Below are positions 1 to 8,818 of a stretch of DNA of 64,000 bases, in pieces. How positions within the stretch are numbered: position 1 is the first letter of the stretch; every line of letters starts with the position of its first letter. The position numbers and the translations under genes are program-made. The stretch spans positions 44,905-108,904 of the forward strand of contig QLTU01000012.1 in NCBI GenBank assembly GCA_003268905.1, read 5' to 3'. The DNA comes from Acidovorax defluvii (GTDB lineage Bacteria; Pseudomonadota; Gammaproteobacteria; Burkholderiales; Burkholderiaceae_C). The notes beneath the pieces are model-generated. The model saw only the letters and a list, made by a program, of their open reading frames with translations. It was not told the origin of the DNA and did no database searches.

Positions 1-394
1 CTGATTCTGGGTTTGCACAGGTTTCTGGTGCGCCATTCAACTTGCGTGCCTAAAAATGCGGCATCGCCCGCAAAGCCAGTGGTGGCGCGGGTAACGCGGC
101 TTCTTCAGGGGCTTATCCACAGGGTGTTGCACACGGGGCGGGCATAACCTGCAGGGGATGGCCTGCGCAACCCTTGCACGTCGATGGTGCTGCGGATCGA
201 AAGGGGCCACCAGGCGTCTTTTTGCATCCAATGGCTGGGATGTTGGCAACAAAAGCAACGCAGAAGACTGCGCGAGACCGCGCCATCGCCGACTGCAGGC
301 AGCGATGCAGGCCGCCCCAGGAGCGACAACAAATGGCGAGGTGACGCAGCGGCCAACCCAGGCGGACAGGCGGGGGGGGCCTGGGCTGGGTGCA
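1..394. other. Gene-free left edge
   Basis: No convincing coding region is visible on either strand; the short open frames here have no recognisable motif or ribosome binding site. A perfect DnaA-box 9-mer (TTATCCACA) lies at 113-121, but it is alone, so it does not indicate an origin. The stretch lies downstream of the VanZ-like gene. Confidence 0.5.
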
Positions 395-802
395 TCAGCG
401 CGGCGTTGGTGTCTGCGCTGTGGGCTGGGCGGGCAGGGCGATCAGGCGCCGGGGGTGTGCGGCCAGTGCGCTGCCTGCCGCCAGGCCCACTGTGTCGGCC
501 AGCCAGTCGGACCATTCGCCATAGCGCCAGCCGGTGGCGGCCTGCGCCAGTTCGATGGCGCCGCCAAAGGCCAGCAGGGCGATGGCCACGCGCCAGGGCT
601 GGCGCGGGTAGGCCAGCAGGCCCAGCGAGGCCAGTGCGGTGAAGGCCAGCGCGTGCTGGGCCTTGTCCCACAGGCTGAAGACCTGTGCCGGCAAATAGTT
701 GGTGGGCATCAGCGACAGCACCGCCACGCACAGCGCCAGCGCCCAGAACCCCCACACCAGAACCCGTTGCTGCTGGCGCAGCATGTGCACTGCGGCCCTC
801 AT
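395..802 (-). CDS. VanZ-like family membrane protein
   Basis: This is a 135-residue hydrophobic protein with about three to four membrane segments. The N-terminal segment (about residues 15-35) is followed by LMPTNYLPAQVFSLWDKAQH, which matches the VanZ-like pattern of a proline-rich turn, then DK and a membrane-buried H. A later E-x-x-Q pair (IELAQ) and a D near the last helix also fit the family. VanZ-like proteins are inner-membrane proteins of mostly unknown role; the name comes from teicoplanin resistance, which is not implied here. The start codon overlaps the panE stop by four bases (ATGA), so the two genes are probably translationally coupled. Confidence 0.75.
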   Translation of the reverse strand: MRAAVHMLRQQQRVLVWGFWALALCVAVLSLMPTNYLPAQVFSLWDKAQHALAFTALASLGLLAYPRQPWRVAIALLAFGGAIELAQAATGWRYGEWSDWLADTVGLAAGSALAAHPRRLIALPAQPTAQTPTPR

Positions 803-1719
803 GCGGCACCGTCTGCCTGCGCGGGCAGGTGGCGCTCCAGCAGACGCACCAGCGTGTGCAGCTGCCGGTTGACGGGTGTGGCAATGCCCAGCGCCTCGCC
901 CCGGCGCACGATGTAGCCATTGAGGTGGTCGATCTCGCTGCGCTTGCCGCGCGCCAGGTCTTGCGCGGTGGACGACATTTGCCCAGGCATGGTGGCCGCC
1001 AGGTGCAGCACGGCGTCAAGGGTGTCCGCCGGCAGAGCGATGCCGCTGGCCTGCGCTACGCGCTGGCACTCGTGCACGATGTCTTGCATCACCTGGGGCA
1101 CGGCCAGGCCGGGGCTGTTCATGATCTCGCCATAGGGCAGCCGGGTGATGGCCGACAAGGCGTTGTAGGCGCAGTTGAGCACCAGCTTGGCCCATAGCGC
1201 GCTGGCCACGTTGTCGGACACCTGCACGGGTACGCCCGCCGCGCTCAGGGTGGCGGCGATGTCTGCGCTGGCGGGCGATGGCGCAATCACCAGCTCGCCG
1301 CGCCCGTGGTGGCGCACATGGCCCGGCCCCGCCATCTCGGTAGCCACATACACCACGGCCGGGATGACGGGGTGGCCAATGGTCGCCTGCAGGCGCTCGG
1401 CGTTGTCCACGCCGTTTTGCAGGCTGAGCACCACAGCGCCCTCGGCCAGGTGCGGGGCCAGCGCGCGGCCCGCGCTCTCGGTGTCGGTGGATTTGACGCA
1501 AAAAAGCACCCATTGCGCGCCATCTGCGGCGCTGGCATCGGTGCTGGCGGCCACGCGCACCCGTTCAGTGAAGGCCTGCGTTTCAAGCAGCAGGCCGCTG
1601 GCGTTGATGGCCGTGGCGTGGTGCGCGCGGGCAATCAAGGTGACCTCGTGGCCTGCGCGCGCCAGCATGCCGCCGTAGTAGCAGCCCACCGCCCCCGCGC
1701 CCATTACGGCAATTTTCAT
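799..1719 (-). CDS. panE: 2-dehydropantoate 2-reductase
   Basis: The protein reduces ketopantoate to pantoate with NADPH, a step of pantothenate/CoA synthesis, in the cytoplasm. The N-terminus has the Rossmann motif GAGAVGCYYGGMLARAGH, and CVKSTDT continues the nucleotide-binding fold. The central catalytic Lys region (WAKLVLNCAYNALSA) and the C-terminal helical domain with KRSEIDHLNGYIV are typical of the ApbA/PanE family. The length of 306 residues is normal. Several PanE-like paralogues occur in betaproteobacteria and some act on other 2-oxoacids, so the exact substrate is inferred. The gene is upstream of, and overlaps, the VanZ-like gene. Confidence 0.85.
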   Translation of the reverse strand: MKIAVMGAGAVGCYYGGMLARAGHEVTLIARAHHATAINASGLLLETQAFTERVRVAASTDASAADGAQWVLFCVKSTDTESAGRALAPHLAEGAVVLSLQNGVDNAERLQATIGHPVIPAVVYVATEMAGPGHVRHHGRGELVIAPSPASADIAATLSAAGVPVQVSDNVASALWAKLVLNCAYNALSAITRLPYGEIMNSPGLAVPQVMQDIVHECQRVAQASGIALPADTLDAVLHLAATMPGQMSSTAQDLARGKRSEIDHLNGYIVRRGEALGIATPVNRQLHTLVRLLERHLPAQADGAA

Positions 1720-1935
1720 GGAACAACCTTTGTCTCAAGCCCGGCGGGCGCTGGTGGCAGGCTGAGCACCGCCCTGCCGTCGCAGCCAGCCCGTTTTCGG
1801 GCAAAGGCGCCATTGTGCGATGCCCGCGCCCACCGCATGGCCCGCCGGGGAACCGGCCACCCCCTTTGTGGTCAGATGCCAGTGGCATGATGATGCGATG
1901 CCCGCGAAAAATTTCACCCCGAGGAGTGCCCGGCT

Positions 1936-2547
1936 TTGAGTCTTTTCTGGATGCCCCAGCGCACCTCTTTTCACGCTACTGCACCTGCGCCCATGGGGCG
2001 CCGTGCTTTGAGAGCCGCCCTGTGCCTGTGGGCCGGGTTGGGCGTTGTTGCCCTGTTGGCCGGGTGCTCCGCGCCAGCCAAGGTGTATTCGCCCCAAGAG
2101 AGTTTTGGTTCGGTGGCCACCTATTCGCGCCTGTTCGACGCCGCGCCCGCGCAAACCTGCGAGGCCGCCCGGCGTGCGCTGCTCAGCCAAGGCTACATCA
2201 TCAACACCCATGTGCCCGAAATGGTGGAAGGCCGCAAGAACTTTCAGCCCGAGGCCAATGCGCACCTGCAGATGATGATTCGGGTGGTCTGCGTGCCCGA
2301 AAGCGCCAACGGCAAGATCAGCCTGGGCTTTGTGACCGCGCTGCAAGACCGCTACACCCTTAAAAAAACCAACAACTCCGCCAGCCTGGGCGTGGGCGGC
2401 GTGGGCTCGGTGTCGTTGCCCTTGTTGTCCACGGACGAAGCCCTGATCAAGGTGGGCAGCGAGACCATTGCCTCGGATGGCTTTTACGACAGTTTTTTTG
2501 AGCTCGTCAGCCGTTACCTGGTCATGGGTGAGGGGGCGGTGGAATAG
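1936..2547 (+). CDS. DUF2242-family lipoprotein
   Basis: This is a predicted lipoprotein of unknown function. A hydrophobic stretch ends in LLAGC, a good lipobox, so the mature protein starts at that Cys. The following region (YSRLFDAAPAQTCEAARRAL) is what I associate with the DUF2242 family of betaproteobacterial lipoproteins. Two starts are possible. TTG at 1936 has a GAGGAG ribosome site nine bases upstream but gives a long n-region. ATG at 1993 gives a compact signal peptide beginning MGRRALRAA but has no clear ribosome site. I kept the TTG start because of the ribosome site. The gene converges on rluE. Confidence 0.75.
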   Translation: MSLFWMPQRTSFHATAPAPMGRRALRAALCLWAGLGVVALLAGCSAPAKVYSPQESFGSVATYSRLFDAAPAQTCEAARRALLSQGYIINTHVPEMVEGRKNFQPEANAHLQMMIRVVCVPESANGKISLGFVTALQDRYTLKKTNNSASLGVGGVGSVSLPLLSTDEALIKVGSETIASDGFYDSFFELVSRYLVMGEGAVE

Positions 2548-2594
2548 TGCGTGCGGGGTGAGATTCGTCCAGCCCCCGCCTCATTCAAGCCATT

Positions 2595-3131
2595 TCAGTC
2601 GGCCCAGTCGCCCGGCGCCAATCCCTCCAGCGTGTGCGGCCCGATGGCCGCGCGAATGAGCCGCAGCGTGGGGTGGCCCACGGCGGCCGTCATGCGGCGC
2701 ACCTGGCGGTTGCGGCCCTCGCGGATAACCAGCTCGATCCACGCCGTAGGGATGGCCTTGCGCTCGCGGATGGGCGGGTTGCGCGCCCACACGGCGGGCG
2801 GTGGCTCCAGCAGGCGCGCGCGCGCTGGCAGCGTGGGGCCATCGTTGAGCTGCACGCCCCTGCGCAGCGCGTCCAGTGCGGGCTTTTGGGGTATGCCCTC
2901 TACCTGCACCCAGTAGGTTTTTTCCATCTTGAAGCGCGGGTCGGCAATGCGGGCCTGCAGCTTGCCGTCGTTGGTCAGCAAGAGCAGGCCCTCGCTGTCG
3001 GCATCCAGCCGCCCGGCCACATACACGCCGGGCAGATCGATGTAGTCCTTCAGCCCCTGCCATTTGCCCTCGGCCGTGAACTGGCTGAGCACGCCATAGG
3101 GCTTGTTGAAGCGGATCAGGCGGGCGGTCAT
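2595..3131 (-). CDS. rluE: 23S rRNA pseudouridine synthase, RluE type
   Basis: The protein isomerises a uridine to pseudouridine in 23S rRNA (U2457 for E. coli RluE). The RsuA/RluB/E/F signature [17 protein letters not shown], containing the catalytic Asp, is at about residues 40-57, after the [11 protein letters not shown] motif. The C-terminal [11 protein letters not shown] motif is also family-typical. There is no S4 domain, and the short length (178 residues) fits RluE rather than RluB or RluF. The E assignment rests on size and missing S4 domain. Confidence 0.85.
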   Translation of the reverse strand: MTARLIRFNKPYGVLSQFTAEGKWQGLKDYIDLPGVYVAGRLDADSEGLLLLTNDGKLQARIADPRFKMEKTYWVQVEGIPQKPALDALRRGVQLNDGPTLPARARLLEPPPAVWARNPPIRERKAIPTAWIELVIREGRNRQVRRMTAAVGHPTLRLIRAAIGPHTLEGLAPGDWAD

Positions 3132-3485
3132 GGGCGTTGGGTTGACGGGGTGTGCGCGTTGAGCGGGCTGCCGAGCATAGCTGCTGCACGCCGCGTGCCG
3201 GAGTGCATGGATGCTGGTGGATCGATGCTGCCAGATCAGTGCCGTCCGCTGCCGCTTTCACGGTTTCGGCGGGCTCTGCGCTTGCGGTCTTTCGCGCTTG
3301 TACGTGCGGGCGCCCCAGGCCAGCGCCTGATATTTTTCAACGCCGGGTCAGGCGAGAGGGCGTGGTTCCAAGGGTAAAATCGCAAGCCAGCGCTACTGGC
3401 GCTTGCGCTAGTCGCTATCTATTCAATAGCGCATTATTCTGGCATGTGTTGCCTGACCCCCACCAAGGAATCAAGGAGACACCCC
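3132..3485. other. Intergenic region upstream of gltS
   Basis: This is about 350 bases between the divergent rluE and gltS genes. The right part carries a copy of the dispersed repeat (3376-3436), which contains an inverted repeat of CGCAAGC and GCTTGCG. A clear ribosome site (AAGGAGA, 3473-3479) precedes gltS. I see no further gene; the open frame at 3152-3553 has no recognisable features. Confidence 0.5.
3376..3436 (+). repeat. Dispersed Comamonadaceae-type repeat, copy 1
   Basis: A degenerate copy with a central CGCAAGC/GCTTGCG inverted repeat, then a GCTATCTATTCAATAGC tail that is itself palindromic. The same tail architecture (GCTAT, AT-rich, ATAGC) recurs in other copies in this window. 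Confidence 0.6.
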
Positions 3486-4682
3486 ATAGTCACCATCCAG
3501 CTCGACATCGCCCAAACCATCGGCATCGCCGCCATCTTGCTGGTGGTGGGTGAGTTCATCAAAAAGCGCGTGAATGTGCTCGCGCGCTACTTCATCCCCG
3601 GCCCCATCATTGGCGGGCTGGTGTTCTCGGTCATTGCGCTGGTGGGCCACCAGACGGGCCTGTTTGCGTTCGAGTTCTACGACAACATGCGCGCGTTTTT
3701 GCTGCTGGTGTTTTTCACCACCATCGGCTTTTCGGCCAGCTTTGAACTCTTGAAAAAAGGCGGCGTGGGCGTGGCGCTTTTTCTGGCGGCTGCCGTGGGG
3801 CTGGTGGTGCTGCAAAACCTGCTGGGCGCCGGGCTGGCGGCCGCGCTGGGCGTGCATCCGCTGATTGGTGTGGCAGCCGGGTCCATCTCGCTCACGGGCG
3901 GGCATGGCACATCGGCGGCGTTCGGACCGCTGCTGGAGCAGGCGGGCGCCGCGGGTGCGCTGCCCGCTGCCATTGCGGCGGCCACCTACGGCCTGGTGTC
4001 CGGCTGCGTGATTGGCGGGCCGCTGGGCACGCTGCTCATGCGCCGCAACGGTTTGCACCCCACCGGGGTAGCCGCGGGCGTGAAGCCTGATGCCACCCTC
4101 TTGCAGGCACCGTCATCCGCACTCACCGGCGACACGGTGATGTACGCCAGCATCCTGATCACTGTGTCCATTGGCGCGGGCACGCTGCTGGTCAACTGGC
4201 TCAAGGGCATGGGCATCACGCTGCCTTCGTACCTGGGGCCCATGCTGGTGGCCGCCGTGGTGCGCAACATCATCGACTGGCGCGATGCCGAGCTGCCGCT
4301 GCGCCAGTTCGAAGTGGTGGGCACCGTGTCGTTGGCATTTTTTCTGGCCATGGCGCTCATGTCGATGAAGCTGTGGGAGCTGGCCGAGGTGGCCGGGCCG
4401 CTGCTGGTGATCCTGCTGGCGCAGACCGTGCTGATGTTTGCGTATGCCTACTTCGTCACCTTCCGCGTGGTGGGGGGCGACTACGACGCCGCCGTCATTG
4501 CCGCTGGCCACTGCGGCTTTGGCATGGGCGCCACGCCCAACGCCATGGCCAACATGCAGGCTTTTACGGCTGCCAATGGCCCATCGGTGAAGGCGTTTTT
4601 TGTGATCCCGCTGGTGGGCTCGCTGTTCATCGACTTCTTCAACGCGGTGATCATCACCGGGTTCATGAACTATCTGAAGTGA
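3486..4682 (+). CDS. gltS: Sodium/glutamate symporter
   Basis: GltS imports glutamate with sodium across the inner membrane. The protein is hydrophobic throughout with about ten membrane segments; the motifs FFTTIGFSASFELLKKGG and SLTGGHGTSAAFGP in the first half and GHCGFGMGATPNAMANMQ in the second half are the two inverted-repeat signatures of the family. The first open ATG is at 3444 but has no ribosome site and adds 14 unusual residues. An AAGGAGA element at 3473-3479 is ideally placed for a start at 3486, where the codon is ATA, so I place the start there; see findings. It converges with the M23 peptidase gene. Confidence 0.9.
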   Translation: MVTIQLDIAQTIGIAAILLVVGEFIKKRVNVLARYFIPGPIIGGLVFSVIALVGHQTGLFAFEFYDNMRAFLLLVFFTTIGFSASFELLKKGGVGVALFLAAAVGLVVLQNLLGAGLAAALGVHPLIGVAAGSISLTGGHGTSAAFGPLLEQAGAAGALPAAIAAATYGLVSGCVIGGPLGTLLMRRNGLHPTGVAAGVKPDATLLQAPSSALTGDTVMYASILITVSIGAGTLLVNWLKGMGITLPSYLGPMLVAAVVRNIIDWRDAELPLRQFEVVGTVSLAFFLAMALMSMKLWELAEVAGPLLVILLAQTVLMFAYAYFVTFRVVGGDYDAAVIAAGHCGFGMGATPNAMANMQAFTAANGPSVKAFFVIPLVGSLFIDFFNAVIITGFMNYLK

Positions 4683-4746
4683 GGCCCTCCTGAGCCGCTT
4701 CGCGTCGGCCACCGAGGGGCTGCTTCGGCGCCGTGCACGCGTGAAA

Positions 4747-5673
4747 TCACGCGGGTACAAACAGCGCCGGGTCCACCATGGTGCGGTTGAGCATCACGCC
4801 CCAGTGCAGGTGCGGTCCCGTCACGCGGCCGGTGGCGCCCACCTTGCAGAACGCTTCGCCGGCCCTCAGCACATCGCCCACGCGCACGTCCATGCTGCTC
4901 AGGTGGCAGTACATGGTGAGCAGGCCCTGGCCATGGTCCAGCCACACGGTGCCGCCGTTGAAGAAGTAGTCGCCCACGTCAATCACCTTGCCCGGCAGCG
5001 GCGCCACGATGGGCGTGCCCGTGGCGGCGGCAATGTCCATGCCGCTGTGCGGATTGCGCGGCTGGCCGTTGAACACGCGGCGCAGCCCGAACGAGCTGGA
5101 GCGCCGCCCCGGCACCGGCACCTGCATGCGCAGCGACTGCAGCGCACCGCCCGCGGGCTGCTCGCTGAACGTGGCCATCACCTGCGCCTGGTGGTCGCGC
5201 TCGCGCTCAAAGCGGGCCTGGTCCTGGGGCGACAGGTCCACCGTGCGTGGCGACACCTTCAGGTGCTGCTCTTTGTACTGCTTGGGCGCCACGGTGTAGG
5301 CCACCTGCCGGGTGCCGCCATCGGCGGTGGCCACGGTGATGTGCGCATCGCCCGGCATCGCCGACAGCGGTATGCCGACCACGGCCGTCCACGCGATGGC
5401 ATCGCCCACCACGAGCACGGGCACATCGGCATGGCCCTGGCGCGCCTGCGCCACCGGGCGCGTGGCTGCCGGGCCCAGCGACAGGCGTGCCACGCCGCCC
5501 GGCACCGCCAGCGCGTGGGGCCACACCGTTGGGGCTGCGGGTTGCGGCTTTGCATCGCGGCCCAGGGCCGGCAGCGCAAGCAGGCCGCCTACGCCCAGCA
5601 ATGCGGCGCGGCGGGTGAAAAGGGGCAAGGTAGGGTGGCGGAGGGCAGGTGCGGGCACGGCAGTGGCAGACAT
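4747..5673 (-). CDS. M23-family metallopeptidase, exported
   Basis: This is a LytM/M23 endopeptidase-like protein that probably cleaves peptidoglycan cross-bridges or activates amidases in the periplasm. The C-terminal half has the zinc ligands of the family: HSGMDIAA (first H and D), and HCHL-like YCHLSS with GPHLHWGVM. The N-terminus has LFTRRAALLGVGGLLALPALG, a possible twin-arginine signal peptide. The open frame extends 31 codons further upstream, but the start at 5673 gives the best signal peptide. The middle domain (about 60-190) is the usual all-beta M23 N-terminal domain. About 308 residues. Confidence 0.85.
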   Translation of the reverse strand: MSATAVPAPALRHPTLPLFTRRAALLGVGGLLALPALGRDAKPQPAAPTVWPHALAVPGGVARLSLGPAATRPVAQARQGHADVPVLVVGDAIAWTAVVGIPLSAMPGDAHITVATADGGTRQVAYTVAPKQYKEQHLKVSPRTVDLSPQDQARFERERDHQAQVMATFSEQPAGGALQSLRMQVPVPGRRSSSFGLRRVFNGQPRNPHSGMDIAAATGTPIVAPLPGKVIDVGDYFFNGGTVWLDHGQGLLTMYCHLSSMDVRVGDVLRAGEAFCKVGATGRVTGPHLHWGVMLNRTMVDPALFVPA

Positions 5674-5840
5674 CGGTGAAGCAAAAAAACAAGGGCGCAG
5701 GGCCCCGGTGCAGCGCACCCAGGCCCCACGGCAGCCTGCCATTGTGCCGCCGCAGCGGGCCGCCACGCCGCATAACCACGCGCTTTCGTTGGCGGCGTTC
5801 GCCTACATCGCGCCGCGCAGGCGCCGCCCACAATCGCCCC

Positions 5841-7136
5841 ATGCAAAAAGCAGCGGGCCGCCGCCGTTCCACCATGCTCACCGTTGTATTGACCGCCCTG
5901 GCCACGGGCGCCCTTGTGTTGCTGGCGCTCAACTTCACCGCGGGCGAAAAAAAGGTACAGCAACAACTGCCACGCCTGTACAGCACCGCCAGCCCGGATT
6001 TCGAGCGCGCGCTGGGTAGCCTGCTGGGCCCTGGCATCGTGGGCGGCAACGCGGTGACCGAGCTGCTCAACGGCGACCAGATTTTTCCGCCCATGCTGGC
6101 CGCCATCCAGGGCGCAAAAAAAAGCATCACCTTTGAAACCTACATCTACTGGTCGGGCGATATCGGCAAGCAGTTTGCCGACGCCCTGAGCGAGCGCGCC
6201 CGCGCCGGTGTGCGCGTGCATGTGCTGCTCGACTGGGTGGGCAGCGCCAACATGGACGAAAGCTACCTCACCGAGATGCAGCAGGCGGGCGTGCAGATCG
6301 AAAAATTCCACAAGCCCCACTGGTACAACCTGGCTCGCCTGAACAACCGCACCCACCGCAAGCTGCTGGTGGTGGACGGGCAGGTGGGCTTTACCGGCGG
6401 CGTGGGCATTGCCCCCCATTGGATGGGCAACGCCCAAGACCCCGACCACTGGCGCGACTCGCACTACCTGGTGCGCGGCCCCGTGGTGGCGCAGATGCAG
6501 GCCACCTTTCTGGACAACTGGCTCAAGGTCACCGGCAAGGTGCTGCATGGCGAGCTGTATTTCCCGCCCATTGCGCCCGCCGGTGCGCAAAAGGCGCAAA
6601 TGTTCTCCAGCTCGCCATCGAGCGGCAGCGAGAGCATGCAACTCATGTACCACCTGGCCATTACGGCGGCCGAGCGCAGCATCGACCTGTCGGTGGCGTA
6701 TTTCGTGCCCGACGAACTGACCCAGAAACACCTGATGGACGCCCTGGCGCGCGGCGTGCGCGTGCGCTTCATCACCCCCGGCGAGCACACCGACACCGAC
6801 ACCGTGAAAGCCGCATCCCGCGCCACCTGGGGCCCGCTGCTGCAGGCGGGCGCGCTGATTTATGAATACCAGCCCACCATGTACCACTGCAAGGTCATGA
6901 TCGTGGACCAGTTGCTGGTGTCGGTGGGCTCCACCAACTTCGACAACCGCTCATTCCGCCTGAACGACGAGGCCAACCTGAACGTGTACGACGCCGCGTT
7001 TGCCAGGCGGCAGACCGAGGTGTTTGAAGACGACCTCAAAAGATCGCGCCGCGTAACCTACGAAGAATGGCTCAACCGGCCGCTGCGCGAGAAGGCGCAC
7101 GAAAAGCTGACCGGCTGGCTGCGGTCGCAGCTTTGA
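5841..7136 (+). CDS. Cardiolipin synthase-like phospholipase D family enzyme
   Basis: The protein carries two HKD motifs, HRKLLVVDG near residue 170 and HCKVMIVDQ near residue 350, each followed by the GS/G-x-x-N element (GSTNFDNRSF after the second). Two HKD motifs plus one N-terminal membrane anchor (LTVVLTALATGALVLLAL) fit a ClsB/ClsC-type cardiolipin synthase, which joins two phosphatidylglycerol molecules or related lipids. About 431 residues. A second ATG at 5874 would remove the first 11 residues. Substrate specificity cannot be read from the sequence. Confidence 0.82.
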   Translation: MQKAAGRRRSTMLTVVLTALATGALVLLALNFTAGEKKVQQQLPRLYSTASPDFERALGSLLGPGIVGGNAVTELLNGDQIFPPMLAAIQGAKKSITFETYIYWSGDIGKQFADALSERARAGVRVHVLLDWVGSANMDESYLTEMQQAGVQIEKFHKPHWYNLARLNNRTHRKLLVVDGQVGFTGGVGIAPHWMGNAQDPDHWRDSHYLVRGPVVAQMQATFLDNWLKVTGKVLHGELYFPPIAPAGAQKAQMFSSSPSSGSESMQLMYHLAITAAERSIDLSVAYFVPDELTQKHLMDALARGVRVRFITPGEHTDTDTVKAASRATWGPLLQAGALIYEYQPTMYHCKVMIVDQLLVSVGSTNFDNRSFRLNDEANLNVYDAAFARRQTEVFEDDLKRSRRVTYEEWLNRPLREKAHEKLTGWLRSQL

Positions 7137-7138
7137 GT

Positions 7139-7195
7139 CAAAATACGGCGCTAGCGCACGCTGGATAAGCGCAATGTGCTATATAAAATATAGCG
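7139..7195 (+). repeat. Dispersed repeat, copy 2
   Basis: The sequence has GCTAGCGC, then TGGATAAGCGCAA and a GCTATATAAAATATAGC tail with dyad symmetry. It directly follows the cardiolipin synthase-like gene. Confidence 0.65.
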
Positions 7196-7303
7196 ATTGA
7201 TGTGCCTGCGTGCAGCCTGAAACACGTGCGCTGCAGCGCCCGCAGTGCTTGTCACGGCATGGCCATGGCTACGTGAGTGGCCATGACCACCACCGCGCCA
7301 CAC

Positions 7304-7552
7304 TCAGTGCGTGATGAACTCGTAAGTCACCGCCTCGCTCTCCACCATGTCCAGAATGTCGTTGAGCACATCGTCGTCATCGGTGCTGCTCCAGGTTTCC
7401 TCGGGATCGCTGGCAAACAGCGGCTCGATGGCCACGTCCATGAACACGCCGTTGGGCAGCTTGAGCACCGGCGTGCCTTCGGACGTTCCTACCAGTTCCC
7501 AGTCGTCCGGCACGGACATTTCAAGCTGGATGGTGACGTTGAGTTTTTTCAT
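7304..7552 (-). CDS. Small acidic hypothetical protein
   Basis: This 82-residue protein is not recognised. It begins MKKLNVTIQLEMSVPDDWEL and has a very acidic C-terminal half with an SSTDDDDVLNDILDMVE run. The start at 7552 has a GAGGAA element just upstream; the open frame continues 13 codons further without support. No signal peptide or membrane segment is visible. Confidence 0.6.
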   Translation of the reverse strand: MKKLNVTIQLEMSVPDDWELVGTSEGTPVLKLPNGVFMDVAIEPLFASDPEETWSSTDDDDVLNDILDMVESEAVTYEFITH

Positions 7553-7620
7553 GGCGGGTTCCTCAGAAGTAAGGCGGCGAGGGTAACCCAATTTGATGGC
7601 AAACGGGCACTTTGAGCAGA

Positions 7621-7652
7621 AGGGATAAGCGCGAGCAGCTATGAAAAAACTA
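7621..7652 (+). repeat. Dispersed repeat, copy 3 (partial)
   Basis: A short copy with GGATAAGCGCGAGCAGCTATGAAAA, lacking the upstream part seen in fuller copies. Confidence 0.6.
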
Positions 7653-7771
7653 GCTAAAGAAGCTCGTCAGCCCTTGCGATGTTGCGTTGCACCCGTCTGC
7701 CGCACACCTCCGCGTTCGCACTGGGCCACACCATTGCACGCGCGCTGGGCGCAAGCCGGCCACAGCAGGTG

Positions 7772-8233
7772 TCAGCCCGGAATTTCCGCCTCGACCAGCA
7801 GCGCCAGCAACTGCAGCGACTCTTGCCAGCCCAGATAGCACGCCTCGGTGGGGATGACAGCCGGAATGCCCGCCTGCACCACCGCCAGCTCGGTGCCGAC
7901 CGACGCGGCCTTGAACGTGACCGTGGTGAGCATCTCGCCCGGCAGGTGGGGGTCGTCAAACCGGTCGGTGTGCACGATGCGCTCGCCCGGCACCAGCTCG
8001 ACATACTCGCCGCCAAAAGCATGGACGGCGCCGCTGCCCAGGTTGGTGAACTGCATGCGATAACTGCCGCCCACGCGCGCGTCCAGGCTCAGCATCCGGC
8101 CCGTAAACCCGTGCGGCGGCAGCCACTTGGCCATGGCGTCCGGGTCGAGAAACGCGCGGTACACCCGCTCGGGCGGCGCGCGCAGCACGCGGTGCAGGGT
8201 GACGGTGCCCGTGGTGGGGCCGGTGGTGGTCAT
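7772..8233 (-). CDS. SRPBCC (AHSA1-like) domain protein
   Basis: This is a 153-residue single-domain START/AHSA1-like protein. After a short N-terminal extension it reads LHRVLRAPPERVYRAFLDPDAMAKWLPPHGF, the hallmark opening of this family, and continues with RVGGSYRM and a C-terminal long helix (GWQESLQLLALLVEAEIPG). These proteins bind hydrophobic ligands; the biological role of this member is unknown. ATG at 8233 has an AAAGGA ribosome site. The upstream part of the open frame is not conserved in character. Confidence 0.8.
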   Translation of the reverse strand: MTTTGPTTGTVTLHRVLRAPPERVYRAFLDPDAMAKWLPPHGFTGRMLSLDARVGGSYRMQFTNLGSGAVHAFGGEYVELVPGERIVHTDRFDDPHLPGEMLTTVTFKAASVGTELAVVQAGIPAVIPTEACYLGWQESLQLLALLVEAEIPG

Positions 8234-8368
8234 GGTCGGTGTCCTTTCAGGTGGAAAGCGGTGCGGGTGACCGCACGCGCAGCGACAAACCGCCCACCTT
8301 TTTACGACGAATGAACCGGGGCGTGTTCGAAACCCTGTAACCAAAAGAGCACCTCCGCCACCTGGCCA

Positions 8369-8686
8369 TCACGCGGCCACGGGCTGGGCGCGGTAGCTCT
8401 CGGTGCCCTGCGCCCACGCCAGCAGCCGGTCGATGTTGGGGTGCTTGCCGGGGAAAGCCCGCGCATCGGCCACATGCTCGGCATACCACTCCAGCCCCAG
8501 GCTGGCCGCCGCAGGCGTGATGCTGCCGCCATACAGCGCCGCCAGCGCGGCATACACCACCAGCGAACCCGTCTGGCCGGGCTTGTTCTCGATGGTGGCG
8601 AGCACCTGGCCGTTAGCGCCCAGCAACTGCAGGGCGGCGAGGTGACTGGCGGAGGGGAGTTGCTTGAGGCGGTCTGCAAAGTTCAT
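8369..8686 (-). CDS. DUF2322-family protein
   Basis: This 105-residue cytoplasmic protein of unknown function begins MNFADRLKQLPSASHLAALQ and contains IENKPGQTGSLVVYAALA, which I associate with the small proteobacterial DUF2322 family. It is unusual in its leader: the bases immediately before the ATG are five tandem ATCACC hexamers instead of a ribosome binding site. Confidence 0.65.
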   Translation of the reverse strand: MNFADRLKQLPSASHLAALQLLGANGQVLATIENKPGQTGSLVVYAALAALYGGSITPAAASLGLEWYAEHVADARAFPGKHPNIDRLLAWAQGTESYRAQPVAA

Positions 8687-8716
8687 GGTGATGGTGATGG
8701 TGATGGTGATGGTGAT
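8687..8716 (-). repeat. Five tandem ATCACC hexamers abutting a start codon
   Basis: On the plus strand this is GGTGAT repeated five times. In gene orientation it occupies the whole ribosome-site window of the DUF2322 gene. Copy-number change by slippage would shift spacing by six bases per unit. Confidence 0.85.
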
Positions 8717-8725
8717 GAAAGTTTG

Positions 8726-8780
8726 AATGAAATTGGCCTCTAGCGCTTTATAGATAAGCGCAAGAAGCTATGAAAATATG
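8726..8780 (+). repeat. Dispersed repeat, copy 4
   Basis: A well-preserved copy: GAAATTGGCCTCTAGCGC, then TATAGATAAGCGCAAG, then AAGCTATGAAAATATGAG. Confidence 0.75.
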
Positions 8781-8818
8781 AGTAAACCTTGATGTTAAAG
8801 ATGAGCGGGGTAAACGCA

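Noticed and set aside
113..121. Perfect DnaA box as possible replication origin
   Set aside because: Only one 9-mer is visible; there is no AT-rich unwinding region, and no dnaA, dnaN or repA gene nearby.
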